From contig JAPMAC010000221.1 in the NCBI GenBank assembly GCA_028671895.1, positions 992,001 through 1,056,000 of the forward strand: a stretch of DNA of 64,000 nucleotides. The letters run 5' to 3'. The first letter of the stretch is position 1; every line of letters begins with the position of its first letter. The notes beneath the pieces are model-generated. The model ran no database searches and was not told where the DNA came from. It saw only the letters and a list, made by a program, of their open reading frames with translations. Shown piece after piece: positions 34,661-46,980 of this stretch. Origin of the DNA: Oenanthe sinensis. Its lineage: Eukaryota; Streptophyta; Magnoliopsida; Apiales; Apiaceae. The position numbers and the translations under genes were made by a program.

Positions 34661-35724
34661 TGCCTCGAACAATAAATGTCACGAAATCATATAACTTTTG
34701 ACTTTTGTTTCATACTCTGCAATCACAAATGATTAAGCTTCTTGGTACTCAACTTCAATTGAGTCCAGATGGGTTAGAGATATTACTTTCAACAGTGGTA
34801 ACAATAGTTTCAACCTTAACATGCACAAACTTATCTTTGACTGATCATTTCTCATACACAACAGCCTTGACAAGGTAGTCTTAAGGCTATGAGATTAGTG
34901 ATTCCAACCTATCTTAAGGTGGACTAGCAGTCTTTACCCTATTGTGATTATTATTGATGCTTTGCCTAAGATTATGCAAGTCCTAAGATATGCATTTTTA
35001 GATTTAAACGAACAAGCATGAAAAATAAGAGCACATGGTAAACATTCAGCTTCAATGCATTATAGATAAGAATTATGCATTTTAGGCATGTTATGCATAT
35101 TAGAAAATTCAGTACTATCTACTTTAACCATTCTACATAAGTGTAACAGGTGTTCAGCAGATTTACAGATATTCAATAATTTTCTAAAAGCACATGGAAT
35201 AGACAAACTAATAATTTAATTACTAATTCTGTCTAATCCATTTCTGTTGTTGTCTAACATTTTAATTATCTCTAATTACCTAAGTCAGTTTTAGATTAAG
35301 CCTCGAATCTACAAATTTTACTGACTACTTAGATAATTCTACCATCTCTTATCCTTCTACACCTTAACAAACAATACATGATAAGATCTGACATTTAAGT
35401 ACAACTATGTGAGTGTGAGCAATTCATATGAAGATACGCACCTGCTTTTAATCTCAACACAGTCTCTGTCATCATTTGTTTGTTCAGGCTTCTTGAATAT
35501 TGTAGCACAGCCCTGATCTTGTCTTGCTACTTTTAGCCTCATATGTTTCTTCAGTTGTGACCTCTAACGATTCTTAAATCCGTTTTGTATAAGTACAAAA
35601 ACTAGAATGATCATTAGAGTCAGGAAAAAAATCTTCAGAGTTCCCCACTAATAAATCTATCATATCTTTACATTTGAGCAGTTTGTGGAACTATAACATG
35701 AACAATCGTATCATCCACAATAAA
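34661..35724 (-). other. Decayed gag/pol linker of element C
   Basis: No open frame of note. Sequence is collinear with 7500-8640 of element A. Only traces of gag remain near 35400-35600; the gag part seen at 8958-9197 of element A is absent here. Gag is thus essentially deleted in element C. Confidence 0.5.
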
Positions 35725-35970
35725 ATTCAAATGCTCCGGAATAAAACTACTAATACGAAATGAACACTTTCCTCGAAACCGGGTCATATGCTCTGGGAAT
35801 TAATTCTGAGCCAAAACGAAGAATTTTCTAACTACAAACCCTTTTGGAAAAATGGACTAAGTTTTAATATCTTTAGATTATAAATTAAATCTATATAAAT
35901 TTAACTAATAAATTTACTTAAATTAAATTTATAAAAAAAATTCATTTAAATTAAGTTTATAAAATAAACC

Positions 35971-36530
35971 TTTTTCAAGTTTAAATAATAAACTCATTTA
36001 AATTAAATTCACAAAATAAATTTATTTTAAATAACATTTATAAAATAAATTTATCTAAATTTAAATTTATAAAATCAAATTATCTAAATAAATTTAAATT
36101 ATAAAAGGAAATCTATTTAAATTTAAAGAATAAATTTATTTAAATTAAAATTTATAAAGTAAACTTATTTAAATTAAGTTTATAAAAGAAACTTTTTCAA
36201 GTTTGAATAATAAACTCATTTAAATTAAATTCACAAAATAAATTTATTTTAAATAACATTTATAAAATAAATTTATCTAAATTTAAATTTATAAAATAAA
36301 ATTATCTAAATAAATTTAAATTATAAAAGGAAATGTATTTAAATTTAAAGAATAAATTTATTTAAATTAAAATTTATAAAGTAAACTTATTTAAATTAAG
36401 TTTATAAAATAAACTTTTTCAAGTTTAAATAATAAACTCATTTAAATTAAATTCACAAAATAAATTTATTTTAAATAACATTTATAAAATAAATTTATCT
36501 AAATTTAAATTTATAAACTAAATTTATTTA
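35971..36530. repeat. 222-bp AT-rich tandem repeat in leader of element C (right copy)
   Basis: Three units as in 24134-24690, with only scattered differences. Located between the gag trace and the primer-binding site. Confidence 0.8.
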
Positions 36531-36620
36531 ACAAGGCCTCTAGACATTCAGAGTTCAAAACAGCTTCGGTACCCTGAGCTTCACTGGACTGCGGATCTTG
36601 ATTTGTATATCAATCAGCTT

Positions 36621-36632
36621 GCTATGATACCA
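36621..36632 (-). promoter_or_regulatory. Primer-binding site, right interior of C
   Basis: Minus-strand TGGTATCATAGC next to the LTR, one mismatch from the initiator-Met complement. Confidence 0.8.
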
Positions 36633-36634
36633 AT

Positions 36635-38296
36635 TGTTGGGTCCCGGAAGTATCGTAGAAGGGGGGTTGAATGCGATACTGACAACAATTTAAAATTCTT
36701 TTCTGAATTTGCGGAATTAAATTATTGCTTAAGCTGAGGGTTCGAGTTCTTGTAGTGTTTGGGAGGCTGACTTACTAGCTTTCTATTTTCACGATTAAAC
36801 ATTTAAGATATAGAAAATTAGCAAGTAAGTAAACAAGATTCAAGTTAAATACGTATATTAAAACTTGAAAGAGTGTTACAATATCCCGTATAATAAACTT
36901 TAATTCCTAGAACAAATTTGACATGAATTGTTCTACTTTAGGAATTAAAATCAAACCAGCACAGAAAGTCTGTGAATATTACAATGCAGACAAATTTCTG
37001 AATTTGAACTGATTTTTCTACTTATAAATTATGAAGCAAAGGCCTCATATTTATAGAGGTTGAAAAGCTGATATGACCTTTTTCACTATGACCTTTTTTA
37101 ACAAGAAATTAAGCCTTGTATGACTTATTAAAAAGCTGGGCATGACTTTTTTCACTCGATATGACTTTCAGAAATTCGGTATGACTTTCTGAAAATTCGG
37201 TATGACCTTTTTAAAGTCATATTCGGATTTTATTTAATTAAAAAATCGGTATGACTTATTTTAATTAAATAAAATCAATTCAGCATGACCTTTTCTTCAG
37301 ATAGCTCGGTATGACTTTTGATTTTCTCGGTATGACATTTGTTTGAATTGTTCGGTATGACATTTGCATCACCTGCCTTTTTCATTTCCTTTCTCCTTGT
37401 TTGGACAAGTGGCAAGCTTTGATTGGTCACTTCAATTTCCTGCCAATTCAAATTGAAAAGGGGCCTATTTCGTCTTATTATAGACAGGCTCCGTAGAAAT
37501 ATTTTTCGACCCGCACAGTTTATAATCTTTGATTAATAAATAATAAATTTAATTCATAAATTATAAAAATAAATATCTAATATTTAGATATTTATAAATA
37601 TAATTTACTAAATAAATAAAATATTTATTAATTAAATAAATCATTACGCTCTAAGCTGCGGTCTTCTGATGGTCTGGAACCGAACTCCTTTTCACTTGGG
37701 AATGATAAATCAATTCCAACCGGGGTTCCACCTTTAAGAATATATGACTCTGCATTTCTTCTATGTCATTTCTTTTTTTGTCTTTTCTTCAAGTCAGTAC
37801 TGTCAGGCATGTTTGGCCGTTTCTGTATCTCTTTGAGCTTCCAGCTTCTGTCTTCTGTCATTCTAAAATAATTCTAAATTAATTAATCCTTTAATTAATT
37901 TAAGAAATAAATTAATTCTAAGTGAATCAATTTACTAATTAAATTAACTAATTAATTTAATTAATTAACAGAGAATTAATTAAAGGCTTGACTATTGTTG
38001 ATGTAGATAAGACTCTTCTGTTCTTCAACAATAACCTTTTTAACCACTTGGACTTTTTGATGACGAATCTTCACTGACATTGTTGACACCCTGTGCACTG
38101 GTCTGGTTCACGGATGACTAACTACAATGTTGATTCTCATTTCTGCTGTAGTGGTCTTTGTGTCTTGTCTTGTCCTGTCCTGTCATGACTTCTTTTGTTC
38201 TTCCTCTATATTTAATATTTATTATTTACTTCGCTTTCTTATCTGAGTTGAGTTGTCATCTACTTATTACAAATAGGACTAGTAATATGACTTTCA
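36635..38296 (-). mobile_element. 5' LTR of composite C
   Basis: 1662 bases, TGTTGGG to GACTTTCA, followed by the target duplication TTGAG (38297-38301) and resumed gypsy coding sequence. Nearly identical to the central LTR. Contains the G-loop hairpin at 36649-36680, where one T-G wobble replaces a T-A pair. Confidence 0.9.
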
Positions 38297-38960
38297 TTGA
38301 GCTTCCTTTAAGTTTTCTTTAACATGCACTACATTCTCATTAGTTACCCGAACCAACGTTGGCCCTTCAATGATATTCTCTCCAGCCTCATTCCAACAAT
38401 TTGGCGCTCTACATTTCCTTCCATACAATGCCTCAAATTGTGGCATGCCAATACCCGCTTGCCAACTATTAGCGTACGCAAACTCTATAAAATACAAATA
38501 CTTATCCCAATCACCAGACCTCTCCAAAGCATAATCCATTAACATATCATCTAACGTCTAGAATCTGGATCATCATATCTAACTATCCATCAGTTTGTGG
38601 ATGAAAAGTTATGCTATAATTAAGTCTCTCATACCACAAGCCTGCTGAAATCCCTTCCAAAAATGTGAAATAAACCTAGTATCCTTGTCTAAAACTATCG
38701 ACACAGGCACACCATGAAGTCTAACAATATCCCACTGAAATATCTCTGTCAAATCATGAATAAGAGTGTTTTATCTAATAGCAAAAAAAATGAGCTGAAT
38801 TTGTAAGTCTATCAACCACCACCCAAATAACATCATTCTAATTGAAGGTCCTCAGTAAACCGGTCACAAAATCCATGATAATGTTTTCCCACTTCCAAAC
38901 CGGGATATCCAACTGCTGTAACATTCCACTATATTTCCGGTGTTCAATCCTCACCTGTTA
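38297..38960 (-). pseudogene. G2 integrase, C-terminal and core region
   Basis: The minus-strand frame 38545-38297 contains YFIEFAYANSWQAGIGMPQF and EALYGRKCRAPNCWNE, typical of the gypsy integrase core end, and runs on into 23667 across the copia insertion. The stretch 38960-38546 encodes the D,D part but is broken by stops and frame changes. Confidence 0.8.
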
Positions 38961-39413
38961 ACATGTAAGACATTTTCCCACAAACTCTGTTATGTCTCGC
39001 TTCATCCCACTCCACCAAAAGTGCTTCTTCAAATCTCTATACATCTTAGTAGAACTTGGATAAATAGAGAATGAAGAACTATGAGCCTCAATCAAAACTG
39101 CTTCACGAACTGCTATATTTGCAGGTACACACAATCTACTACCCAACCATACCACACCATGAACATCAACATGAAACTCCATTTTCTTGCCATCTTCCAC
39201 ATTCGATCTAATAGATTCTAACCCTATATCATTTTTCTGACCTTCCTTATCCCTTGAGACTAGATTTGGTTCCACCTTCAAACTTGTCATGCTTGCAGTC
39301 GATCCTCCAACATACAGCTCCATACCCAAGCGCTCCGTATCTGAAATAAGGTGCTGCTGAGTAATAAGAGATGCAACACTTCCCAAATTCTTCCTACTAA
39401 GAGCGTCTGCCAC
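38958..39413 (-). pseudogene. G2 RNase H end and integrase zinc-binding domain
   Basis: 151 open codons on the minus strand. Begins MADALSRK, the usual end of gypsy RNase H, and ends in the HHCC zinc-binding region (about residues 107-151: EAHSSSFSIYPSSTKMYRDL, then FWWSGMKRDI and CLTC). One His of the usual H-x-H-pattern appears as S in SSSFSIYP (family form HSSxxSIHPG), a probable inactivating change. Confidence 0.8.
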
Positions 39414-39482
39414 TACATTCGTTTTTCCTAGATGGTACTGAATTTTAACATCATAATCTTTAATAAGTTCAAGCCACCTCCT

Positions 39483-39794
39483 TTACCTCATGTTTAACTC
39501 TTTTTGTGTAAAAATGTATTTGAGACTCTTCTGATCAGTGAATTTGTCACAAGTTTCTTTATACAAATAATGTCTCCAAAATTTTAAGACAAAGACCATT
39601 GCTGCTAACTCCAAGTCATGGGTATGATAGTTTACCTCATAAGGTTTAAGCTGCCTAGAGACATAAGAAATTACTTTCCCACGGTGAATAAGAACACACC
39701 CCAATCCTCTATTAGTAGCATCACCATAAATCTGATGTCCTCCACTCCGTGATGGTAAAACAAGTATAGGGGCTGACACCAACCTTTTCTTCAA
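39483..39794 (-). pseudogene. G2 RNase H domain fragment
   Basis: 103 open codons with VISYVSRQLKPYEVNYHTHD and LELAAMVFVLKFWRHYLY, characteristic of Tekay-type RNase H. Followed by a stop before DALSRK, so the chain is broken. Confidence 0.8.
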
Positions 39795-39958
39795 CTCTTA
39801 AAAACTCTGTTCACGATCATCATTCCACTCGAACTTAACACCTTCCGCATCAGCTGAGTCAATGACAAAGCTATGGATGAGAAACCCTCTACAAAACGCC
39901 TATAGTAGCCTGCCAAACCCAATAAACTCTTCACCTCTATCACAGTACAAGGTCTCAG

Positions 39959-40600
39959 TCAATTTGTGATAGCCTCGACTTTCGCAGGATCCAACTCAAT
40001 CCCCTTACCGGACACAATATGCCCCAAAAATGTAACTTGCTCCAACCAGAATTCACACTTCAAAAATTTTGCAAACAGTTTCTTCTTCCTAGAAATTTCA
40101 AGTACAATGCGCAAATGCTCCTCATGCTCTTCCTTACTCCTAGAATATATCAAGATGTCATCAATGAAAACCACAACGAACTTATTCAAGTAATCATGAA
40201 ACACCGATTCATCAAATTTATAAATACTGCTAGTGCATTCGTCAACCCAAAGGACATCATAAGAAACTCATAATGACCATATCGAGTGTGAAATGATGTC
40301 TTCAAAATATCATCATCTCTTACTCGTAACTTTTAATAACCCAATCTCAAATCTATCTTCAAAAAAAAATACTTCACACCTTACAATTGATCGAATAAGT
40401 CATCAATGCGTGGCAAAAGATACCTGTTTCTGACAGTCACCTTATTCATCTCTCTATAATCAATACATAACCTCATAGATCTATCTTTATTCTTTATATA
40501 CAACACTGAATCACCCCATGGAGGCACACTCGGTCTGATAAATCCTTTATCCAACAAGTCTCGTAACTACTCTTTTAATTCCTATAACTCTGATGGTGTC
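39959..40600 (-). pseudogene. G2 reverse transcriptase
   Basis: The minus-strand frame 40204-39959 carries VVFIDDILIYSRSKEEHEEH and TFLGHIVSGKGIELDPAKVE. Upstream, to about 40600, the N-terminal half is recognisable but broken by stops (CIDYRE-like near 40480; RYGHYEFL-like near 40280). Degenerate and not functional. Confidence 0.8.
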
Positions 40601-41737
40601 ATCCTATACAATCATTTTAAATAACTTCAGCCCTGATGACAAATTCAAGAATAACCTATACATGCTTTTGTGAAATAACACATATTTTCATGTCTCTCGA
40701 GTATTCTCAAACCTACAATTATAAAATCCATCCATTACTTTCTTTTTATACTCCAACATCTCTAGTTATATGAAAACACTTAGGTTAGATCTCAATTCAT
40801 ATTTAAATCTCTCATTACTTTAAAGATGTCTCACGAACCCTTCGAGCAATCCAACCTAATAAACTTTTTTTTATGTAATTTAAAATATTCTCATCATCAT
40901 CCTACCTAATATAACATCTAAAGGTAAACTTCTTTATGCACACTTGAGAAATATTGCATGATGAACACATTAATAAATCAATTTCAATCCATTATCATCT
41001 TGAAATCTTTTCATCTAGTCGCATTCACATTCCCGTATCACATTTCAAATTTTATATATCTGATTTCACATCCTACCATGGTAGCGAACATAGTATCTCT
41101 TTGCATTTAACTCATTGATAATCAATAATCCTTAATATGTAGCTCATATACCTAGTTGAAGTCTAAAAGCCATATAATCCTTAGCCAAAAGTTATCTTAC
41201 TCATAAAGTCAAAATAATTCTAAATACACTTTTCATTTAAAAATCTTGATTTACAGTTACTAACATACTTGCATCTTCATATATCGTTCCCTTTCCTTTC
41301 AATCAATTGCTCCAAAATGTTTGATGAATAAATCCTTAAATATTTAATCAAGGTCATGTATCCCTATCGGAAATATGTTTACCTAGATGACTATATCCTA
41401 CATATTATAAACACTCTTAATAATTATCACGAAGGCACATAAAAGGTTCATTTACGAAGACTAAACTGCAAGATTCTTAACAGATGGGAAAGAAACAACA
41501 AAATGAGTCAAAACATATTCAAATAATGTGAACACTCCAAGTCTAAAAAGGATTCACAATATCAAATACAGATACGAATGAATTCGCAGAAAGAGGCAAG
41601 CTGAAGTATTTTATAAAAAAAATTGTGACATAATGTTGAAATGAACGCAACTACATGAAGTCTCAAAATAGAATACTCATCCTAATGGCTACCCAAACTC
41701 ACAGGTCAAACCTAAATAGGTTTTCTACAAGAAAGAA
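40600..41737 (-). other. G2 leader region without recognisable gag or protease
   Basis: Between reverse transcriptase and primer-binding site only about 1.1 kb of AT-rich, stop-rich sequence is found, less than needed for gag and protease of a Tekay element. The same sequence occurs at 20220-21350. I see no gene in it. Confidence 0.6.
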
Positions 41738-41753
41738 CCTGGCTCTGATGCCA
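41738..41753 (-). promoter_or_regulatory. Primer-binding site of G2 (right copy)
   Basis: Minus-strand TGGCATCAGAGCCAGG, four bases from the LTR end. Confidence 0.85.
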
Positions 41754-41757
41754 TCTC

Positions 41758-43639
41758 TGTAACACCCCCTTCCCAAAATGAGATGAGGGGTTACTTCCAA
41801 ACCACAAACCTGTATATAGATTACTAAAATCCCCCTTATAATAAATAAATAGGTCCAACAATGTCTCATAAAATAATATTAAAACCTCTAAAATAATTCA
41901 AAATGATAAATACGAATAAATCCAAAATCTCTAATAATGAAAATGACTAAAATAATCTGAGAAGTTCAAATGTCCTAATAACTGAAGTAAGGGTAGCTCT
42001 CCATCACACAGCCCGAGATCCCCCTAAGTACCTGCCAGAAGAAAGAATACGGCATGAGCCAAATGCCCAGTACGGATTGGAATATAAGTTTATAAAACAG
42101 AAAGAAGATATATAGTTTGACAGTTATAAATAAACATTAATTATTTTTAAAATAAGGCTGATGCAAAAAGGGTTAGGATATTTCATACCGATACAGAACA
42201 GATAACAGATACACACATCATAGGGTACCTAATGCGTGCAACAAACCGGACAACGTGTACGGCATATACAACGTCACCGTCAAATATCAAATCACAAATC
42301 AAATCAGACTGGGTGCACCCACGTATCCTCAAACAAATATCAAAATGCGCAAAGCTCACCACCTGAGCTATCAGAAGGATACGCCGTGACTAATCACACT
42401 GCCACGAAAGTGTCATGCCACTGGTGCCGCAATGACATGGTTGTAGTACCCCTATAGTTGGTTAACTCGGTATACCCTATATCACTCTAAGGGTTCAAAT
42501 AAAATAATTTTCACAATTTTAAAATCACCTGAACAGATATTTCAAATATTCTACGCAGATATGTAACATACATAATTTTCGAAAATCGCAGAGACAAATA
42601 TTTAAATATTTGGAATCAGACTTTAAAATAACTTTCGGAGAATCAAAACAGTTAAAACGAATAATAACGGAAGAAACAGATTTACAAACGGAACGAATTA
42701 AATATAACTAATCCTAAAAAGAGTAGCACTGAAGAGAAAGGAGACGAAATCCGTACCTTAAATATAACAACCTCAATTACTAATAAAATCCGTAAACGAC
42801 CCGCTAAACACCCGGCTCTCGATCTAATTAGACAAATATAATTTTTGTTAATACATTTTTTTTAATTAAAAACACATTCTCACCATAAAATATTAAATTA
42901 ACTTATAATTCGTGTGTTATAGCTCACCGGCTTAATCTTAAATCTACTAATATTATAATTAAAAGAAACGACGAGAAGCAGTATAATACACATGATCCTG
43001 TTTATACTAAAATCATGATTCTGAACACTCGTGTAGCCATTAAAAGAAATTATTAATATTAAATTATATAAACAATTATAACTTCACTATATTTATAAGT
43101 AGTAAACAATAATAGGCCTGGAAAAATCTCATCACCAGAATTTGTTTTGTGGTTTGCCAGACGACACATAGTCATTGTTGTGTTCATGTCCAATACGTAA
43201 ATAACTTAATGAAATAATTAACACTTTTGTTATCATGCTAGTCCTGGTGTATACTAATGAAACTATTGACAAAATTGAAAATATATAGATTATAGTTCAG
43301 AAACAATAAAGGATGAATACTTACAAAATTATGAAATTGATTCCTCTAGTCTTTTTTTTTCCTTCAAGCTGCGCCGCCACTACTCTCTCTCCCGTGATTA
43401 TTCTGCTTCTAGGGTTTAATACTACCAAAGTATTTGTGTTTCTAGAATTACACCATATATATATTTTTTTTAGAATTGTTATCCTATTTCTAATCTAATT
43501 ACTAATAATTATAATTTTTTTGTTCTAAATCAAATTCAATATAAAAAAAATAATCTTATAAATTCTATTTCTAATTCTAATCTAATTCTATTTATTATTA
43601 ATATTTATTAATAATAAAATAATAAGTACGGATATTACA
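41758..43639 (-). mobile_element. 5' LTR of gypsy G2
   Basis: 1882 bases, TGTAACACCCCC to GGATATTACA. Near-identical to 21371-23258, differing by small indels and scattered substitutions. On its right begins unrelated LTR-like sequence at 43640. Confidence 0.9.
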
Positions 43640-44707
43640 GTTAGATAGATAAATCTATTAACAAGTATGATATACTTGGGGAGCTTGGATTAATGTTCCA
43701 GTTCTAGACTTATAGATTGATTCAGTGGACTTGGAGTTAGCGTAAGAGGCCGAGTGACGCACGGTCCAGCACTTTGACCCGTATGCGGTCTAGGGTGATT
43801 ACCCATTAACGGTAGCGAGTACTGGGGCTCCCTCTTTTACATGTAGAGAAACGGAAGGCTTCCATAGGTTGCTGATGAAGGCTGCCACATGCTACGACTG
43901 ATCATCGTGGATGTGTGGTAGCGGGCGTGTTGATGCTCCAATTACAGTCCCTTCTTCCAATTAGAATTGTGCTACGCACCGTAACAAAAGCCTAGGAGCT
44001 GAGTTACCGATGGTGTTGATTAGCAGTGAACCATTCTGAAAGATTCAGCTTACTTATCATGTTTTGACAAAAGTTATTTTAAACTTCAGTTATTTGTTCA
44101 TAATACTTTTACAAATAACTTACAGCATGTTTTCAGTAAATATTGATAAAGAAAGAAAGCTTACAGATTACAGCATGTTTTCAGAAGTATATTAATTATT
44201 GCTGAGCTATATTGTTCACCCTTGCTTTCTTTATATATCACAACACAACAGGACAGCAGGATGCCGTGAATGCGCCGCACAGCCAGGAAGCGTGTGGGAA
44301 ACGCCCGCGCATTCCGTAGATTCTTCGCCAACCTACCCCAGGTAGGGAGTCGGAGTAGAAGTAGGATAGGGGTACAGTTGTTGATGGTACGCCATATCTA
44401 TAAATATGATCTATGTAAGTTAATAAACAAGAGCATGCAGTAGCATTCAATACTGTTTCGAATAGAAACCGTATTGTTTTCATAAGACAAGAAACTACTT
44501 TGGGATTGTAATATTTACTCTGATGGATTTATGTATTAGATATGTATTCGTTCTGAGACTATAATCAGTAGTGTATGTGTGTATATGAACTGTGGGGTCG
44601 CTGCAGGTGAAGTACTAGCATTAAAGATTGAGATAATAGTGTTAATAACAGGAAGGACGGGAACCGTGGCAGCCCAGGTCTCCGACCCCGGATCTGGGGG
44701 CGCCACA
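43640..44707 (-). mobile_element. Part of another LTR, probably gypsy type
   Basis: On the minus strand this starts TGTGGCGCCCCCAGATCCGG at 44707, a GC-rich start typical of some Tekay-like LTRs, and is cut at 43640 by gypsy G2. Right of it copia F gag begins abruptly within a gag frame, so it was inserted into copia F. It has no coding capacity; the short open frames in it are chance. Whether it is a solo LTR or one end of a larger element cannot be told. Confidence 0.6.
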
Positions 44708-45775
44708 ATTCCTGTCTTATATCCACCTTTGCTACTTCCTCCATATTTTGATGTGTTTCCTTTGTTGAACTTGGAGCTTTGAGATTTGGGTTTGAAGGAC
44801 CTGTTATTCTTGAACCTCAGGTTTGAGAACTTTCTTGCCATGTAGACCATTGTTTTGTTTTCCATGTTGTCTAGTTCTTTCAGGGTGTAGAACTCATCTT
44901 CACCACTATCCTTGAGTTCAAGAGTGATACTTTCATCCTCAACAGTGACCTCTTCAATCTTGATCTGTTGTTGATGTTGGGGTTCTTGAAACTATAGTAT
45001 TTTTAGATCCTGAGCTATTAGAGCATTTGAGGTATTGGTCATCTTTCCTCTTTGACTAGACTGAATAGCTCTTTTTTGTAACAGCTCTAGCTCATAGGTT
45101 TTGAGTATGCCATATAAAGTTTCAAGAGAAACTTTTGATAATTTCATTCCTTCTCTTATAGCAGTAACCTTGTGCTCTAGATGGTCAGGAAGTGTCAACA
45201 TGAATTTCATGTTTACTTCCTTCTTGTCATAAAACTTTCAATACAGAGCAAGTCATTTATCAATCTGTTGAACCTCTCAAACATCACAGTCAACCCTTTG
45301 TTTAACTTTGCCATAAAAGCCTCATACTGAGATACAAGATTTTGTCTTTGGTTGTCTTTTATTTCTTTTGTTCTTTCACACAGTATCTCAATGGTTTTCC
45401 ATATTTATTTGGCACTTGTACAGTTGACAATGTTGTTGAACACAACATTGTCAAGTACTTCAATAATTATGAACTATAAACAATCATCCAACGATACTTT
45501 TTCTTTTTCTGTATCATTATACTCTGAAATTTTTTTAGGAACCTAGTGGGCAGGTATTGTCTCACATTCCACTGTGATTTCAGGTACATATGATTGAAGG
45601 ATAAAATGACCATTTTCCAAAATTCCAGTGTAAACTGGTGTGGCTGTTTTTATGAACAACATCATTTTTCTTTTCCAAATATTGTAATGTTCTTTATCAA
45701 AGGTGGGTATTTTATGCTGCTTATTTTATGTGCACTCATCTTGAATCTTTTTAGGTTAGATGTGTTAAACCTCCC
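44708..45775 (-). pseudogene. Copia element F gag, decayed and truncated
   Basis: Minus-strand gag of the UBN2 type. Recognisable pieces: KHYN/YTGILENGHFIP-like start near 45650, EILCERTKEIKDN-like text near 45380, DHLEHKVTAIREGMKL with LYGILKTYELELL (45210-44992), and MVYMARKFSNLRFKNN followed by KGNTSKYGG (44850-44720). Stops separate the pieces. It ends at 44708 where the GC-rich LTR is inserted, just before the expected zinc knuckle. Confidence 0.72.
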
Positions 45776-45787
45776 GCTCTAATACTA
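45776..45787 (-). promoter_or_regulatory. Primer-binding site of copia F (degenerate)
   Basis: Minus-strand TAGTATTAGAGC next to the LTR, two mismatches from the initiator-Met complement, in keeping with an older element. Confidence 0.65.
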
Positions 45788-45789
45788 GT

Positions 45790-46980
45790 TGTTAAACAAG
45801 TTGAGTATTGCAGAAGGGGGGTTGAATGTAACTCGATTAATTATTACAGATTCTTGCTAACAGCAGCAAGGATAATAATTAATCAGTTAGAGATGCATAC
45901 AAACTAAGTAGATAAAATGACAAAGTGTTTAAACTTAAAATTTTAATTTTATTAATTTTTGTTTCGCTACAAATGTCTGGAAAATAATTTCTGCTTTGAT
46001 AGATACAATAGCAATGAGTTTGTTAATGTTTCTATGTTTGAGAAAATTCTAACTCAGTTGCATAAGAGAAAGTACTTGTGAGATATGTGTGTTTATACTA
46101 AAACACATATATCACTTACAAGTGTACTTTCCATTGTTCCTAGAACAAAGCTTGAAATAGAAACTTTGCTTTTTTCCATTCAAATTTGTCTTCATTCCAT
46201 TTGTAGATAAAGCAGCTCTGAGATATGCAGAAATCTTTGACTCTTTAAGCACACTTTACCTTTTACTTGAATTCTCTCAAATTGCAGTAGTAGCTTGACA
46301 GACTAGATAGTAATGTCAAAATCATTCCTTGTATTTTCACTATCTAGTCTGCTTCCTGAAACAGACTGTCAACTTCACTAAAAGTTTACTGTCAACTTTT
46401 AGCTTCCCTTTGGTGATAGTATCTTCGGTTCCGTATACTTTGCTGTCAAACTTGATAGTCCATGAAACATGTTGTCTTCCAAAGATGTTGTCAACTATCC
46501 CCGCCAATGTTACTGTCAACTACTCGGCCAAAGTTGCTGTCAGGGAAACTTATTGTCTTCAATTCTTCATTCTACGCCAAGTTTACTAACAATGGAATAG
46601 TTGTTGTCAGTAATACTTGTTGTCTTCAAATCTTCATTCTCCGCCAAGTTTACTGTCAATGGAATAGTTATTGTCGTCTGTTCCAATTGTGCTGTCACTT
46701 GAAATGTACTGTCATAGGCTTGAGTACTTGAAAACTTGTTGTTTGAGTTTTGAATTATGCTGTGCATGGACACTTAGTGAACTTTTACTACATAACTCAT
46801 GTTTATTCTTTTATACAAAACAGTAACTTTCAAATATACTGTCACCTAACTAATACTTTTAATTGTACTGTCTACAAGTGACTACTAACTGTACTGTTAA
46901 TGATTACATGACAGTATATTTTACTTAGCTAATTAAACTTAAACTAAATACATTAGTTGATTACACCACAATCTCTAACA
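45790..46980 (-). mobile_element. 5' LTR of copia F
   Basis: About 1191 bases with inverted ends TGTTA and CTAACA. Near the left end is a G6 run in an imperfect hairpin (about 45803-45834). At 46552-46680 a unit of about 70 bases around TCTTCATTCT and GCCAAGTTTACT is repeated twice, within a wider stretch rich in TGTCAAC/TGTTGTC. The right end abuts host sequence. Confidence 0.78.

Larger units (their letters stand above)
23668..38296 (-). mobile_element. Composite copia element C (LTR-interior-LTR-interior-LTR) inserted in gypsy G2
   Basis: 14.6 kb flanked by the 5-bp duplication TTGAG. Parts, left to right: first 221 bases of an LTR (23668-23888); a 909-base interior piece next to a primer-binding site (23889-24797), which repeats 35725-36634; a complete LTR (24798-26458); a complete interior (26459-36634) from polypurine tract to primer-binding site; and a complete LTR (36635-38296). 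It reads on the minus strand. The interior is a relative of element A, with decayed pol and a captured GDSL pseudogene. Confidence 0.88.
19671..43639 (-). mobile_element. Gypsy element G2, Tekay/Del-like, with tandem LTR-interior structure
   Basis: Minus-strand gypsy with LTRs at 21371-23258 and 41758-43639, both from TGTAACACCCCC to ATATTACA and nearly identical. Interior 23259-41757 is interrupted by copia composite C (23668-38296). Left of the 3' LTR a further 1.7 kb of interior (19671-21370) repeats 40053-41757 almost exactly, with its own primer-binding site. That makes an interior-LTR-interior-LTR arrangement truncated on the left. No gag is recognisable. Confidence 0.85.

Noticed and set aside
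44238..44483. 81-codon minus-strand open frame
   Set aside because: Lies within the GC-richer LTR fragment and has no protein similarity that I recognise.
44536..44720. Tail of the copia F gag frame that runs into the LTR fragment
   Set aside because: Beyond 44708 the codons come from the inserted LTR, so this part is not gag.
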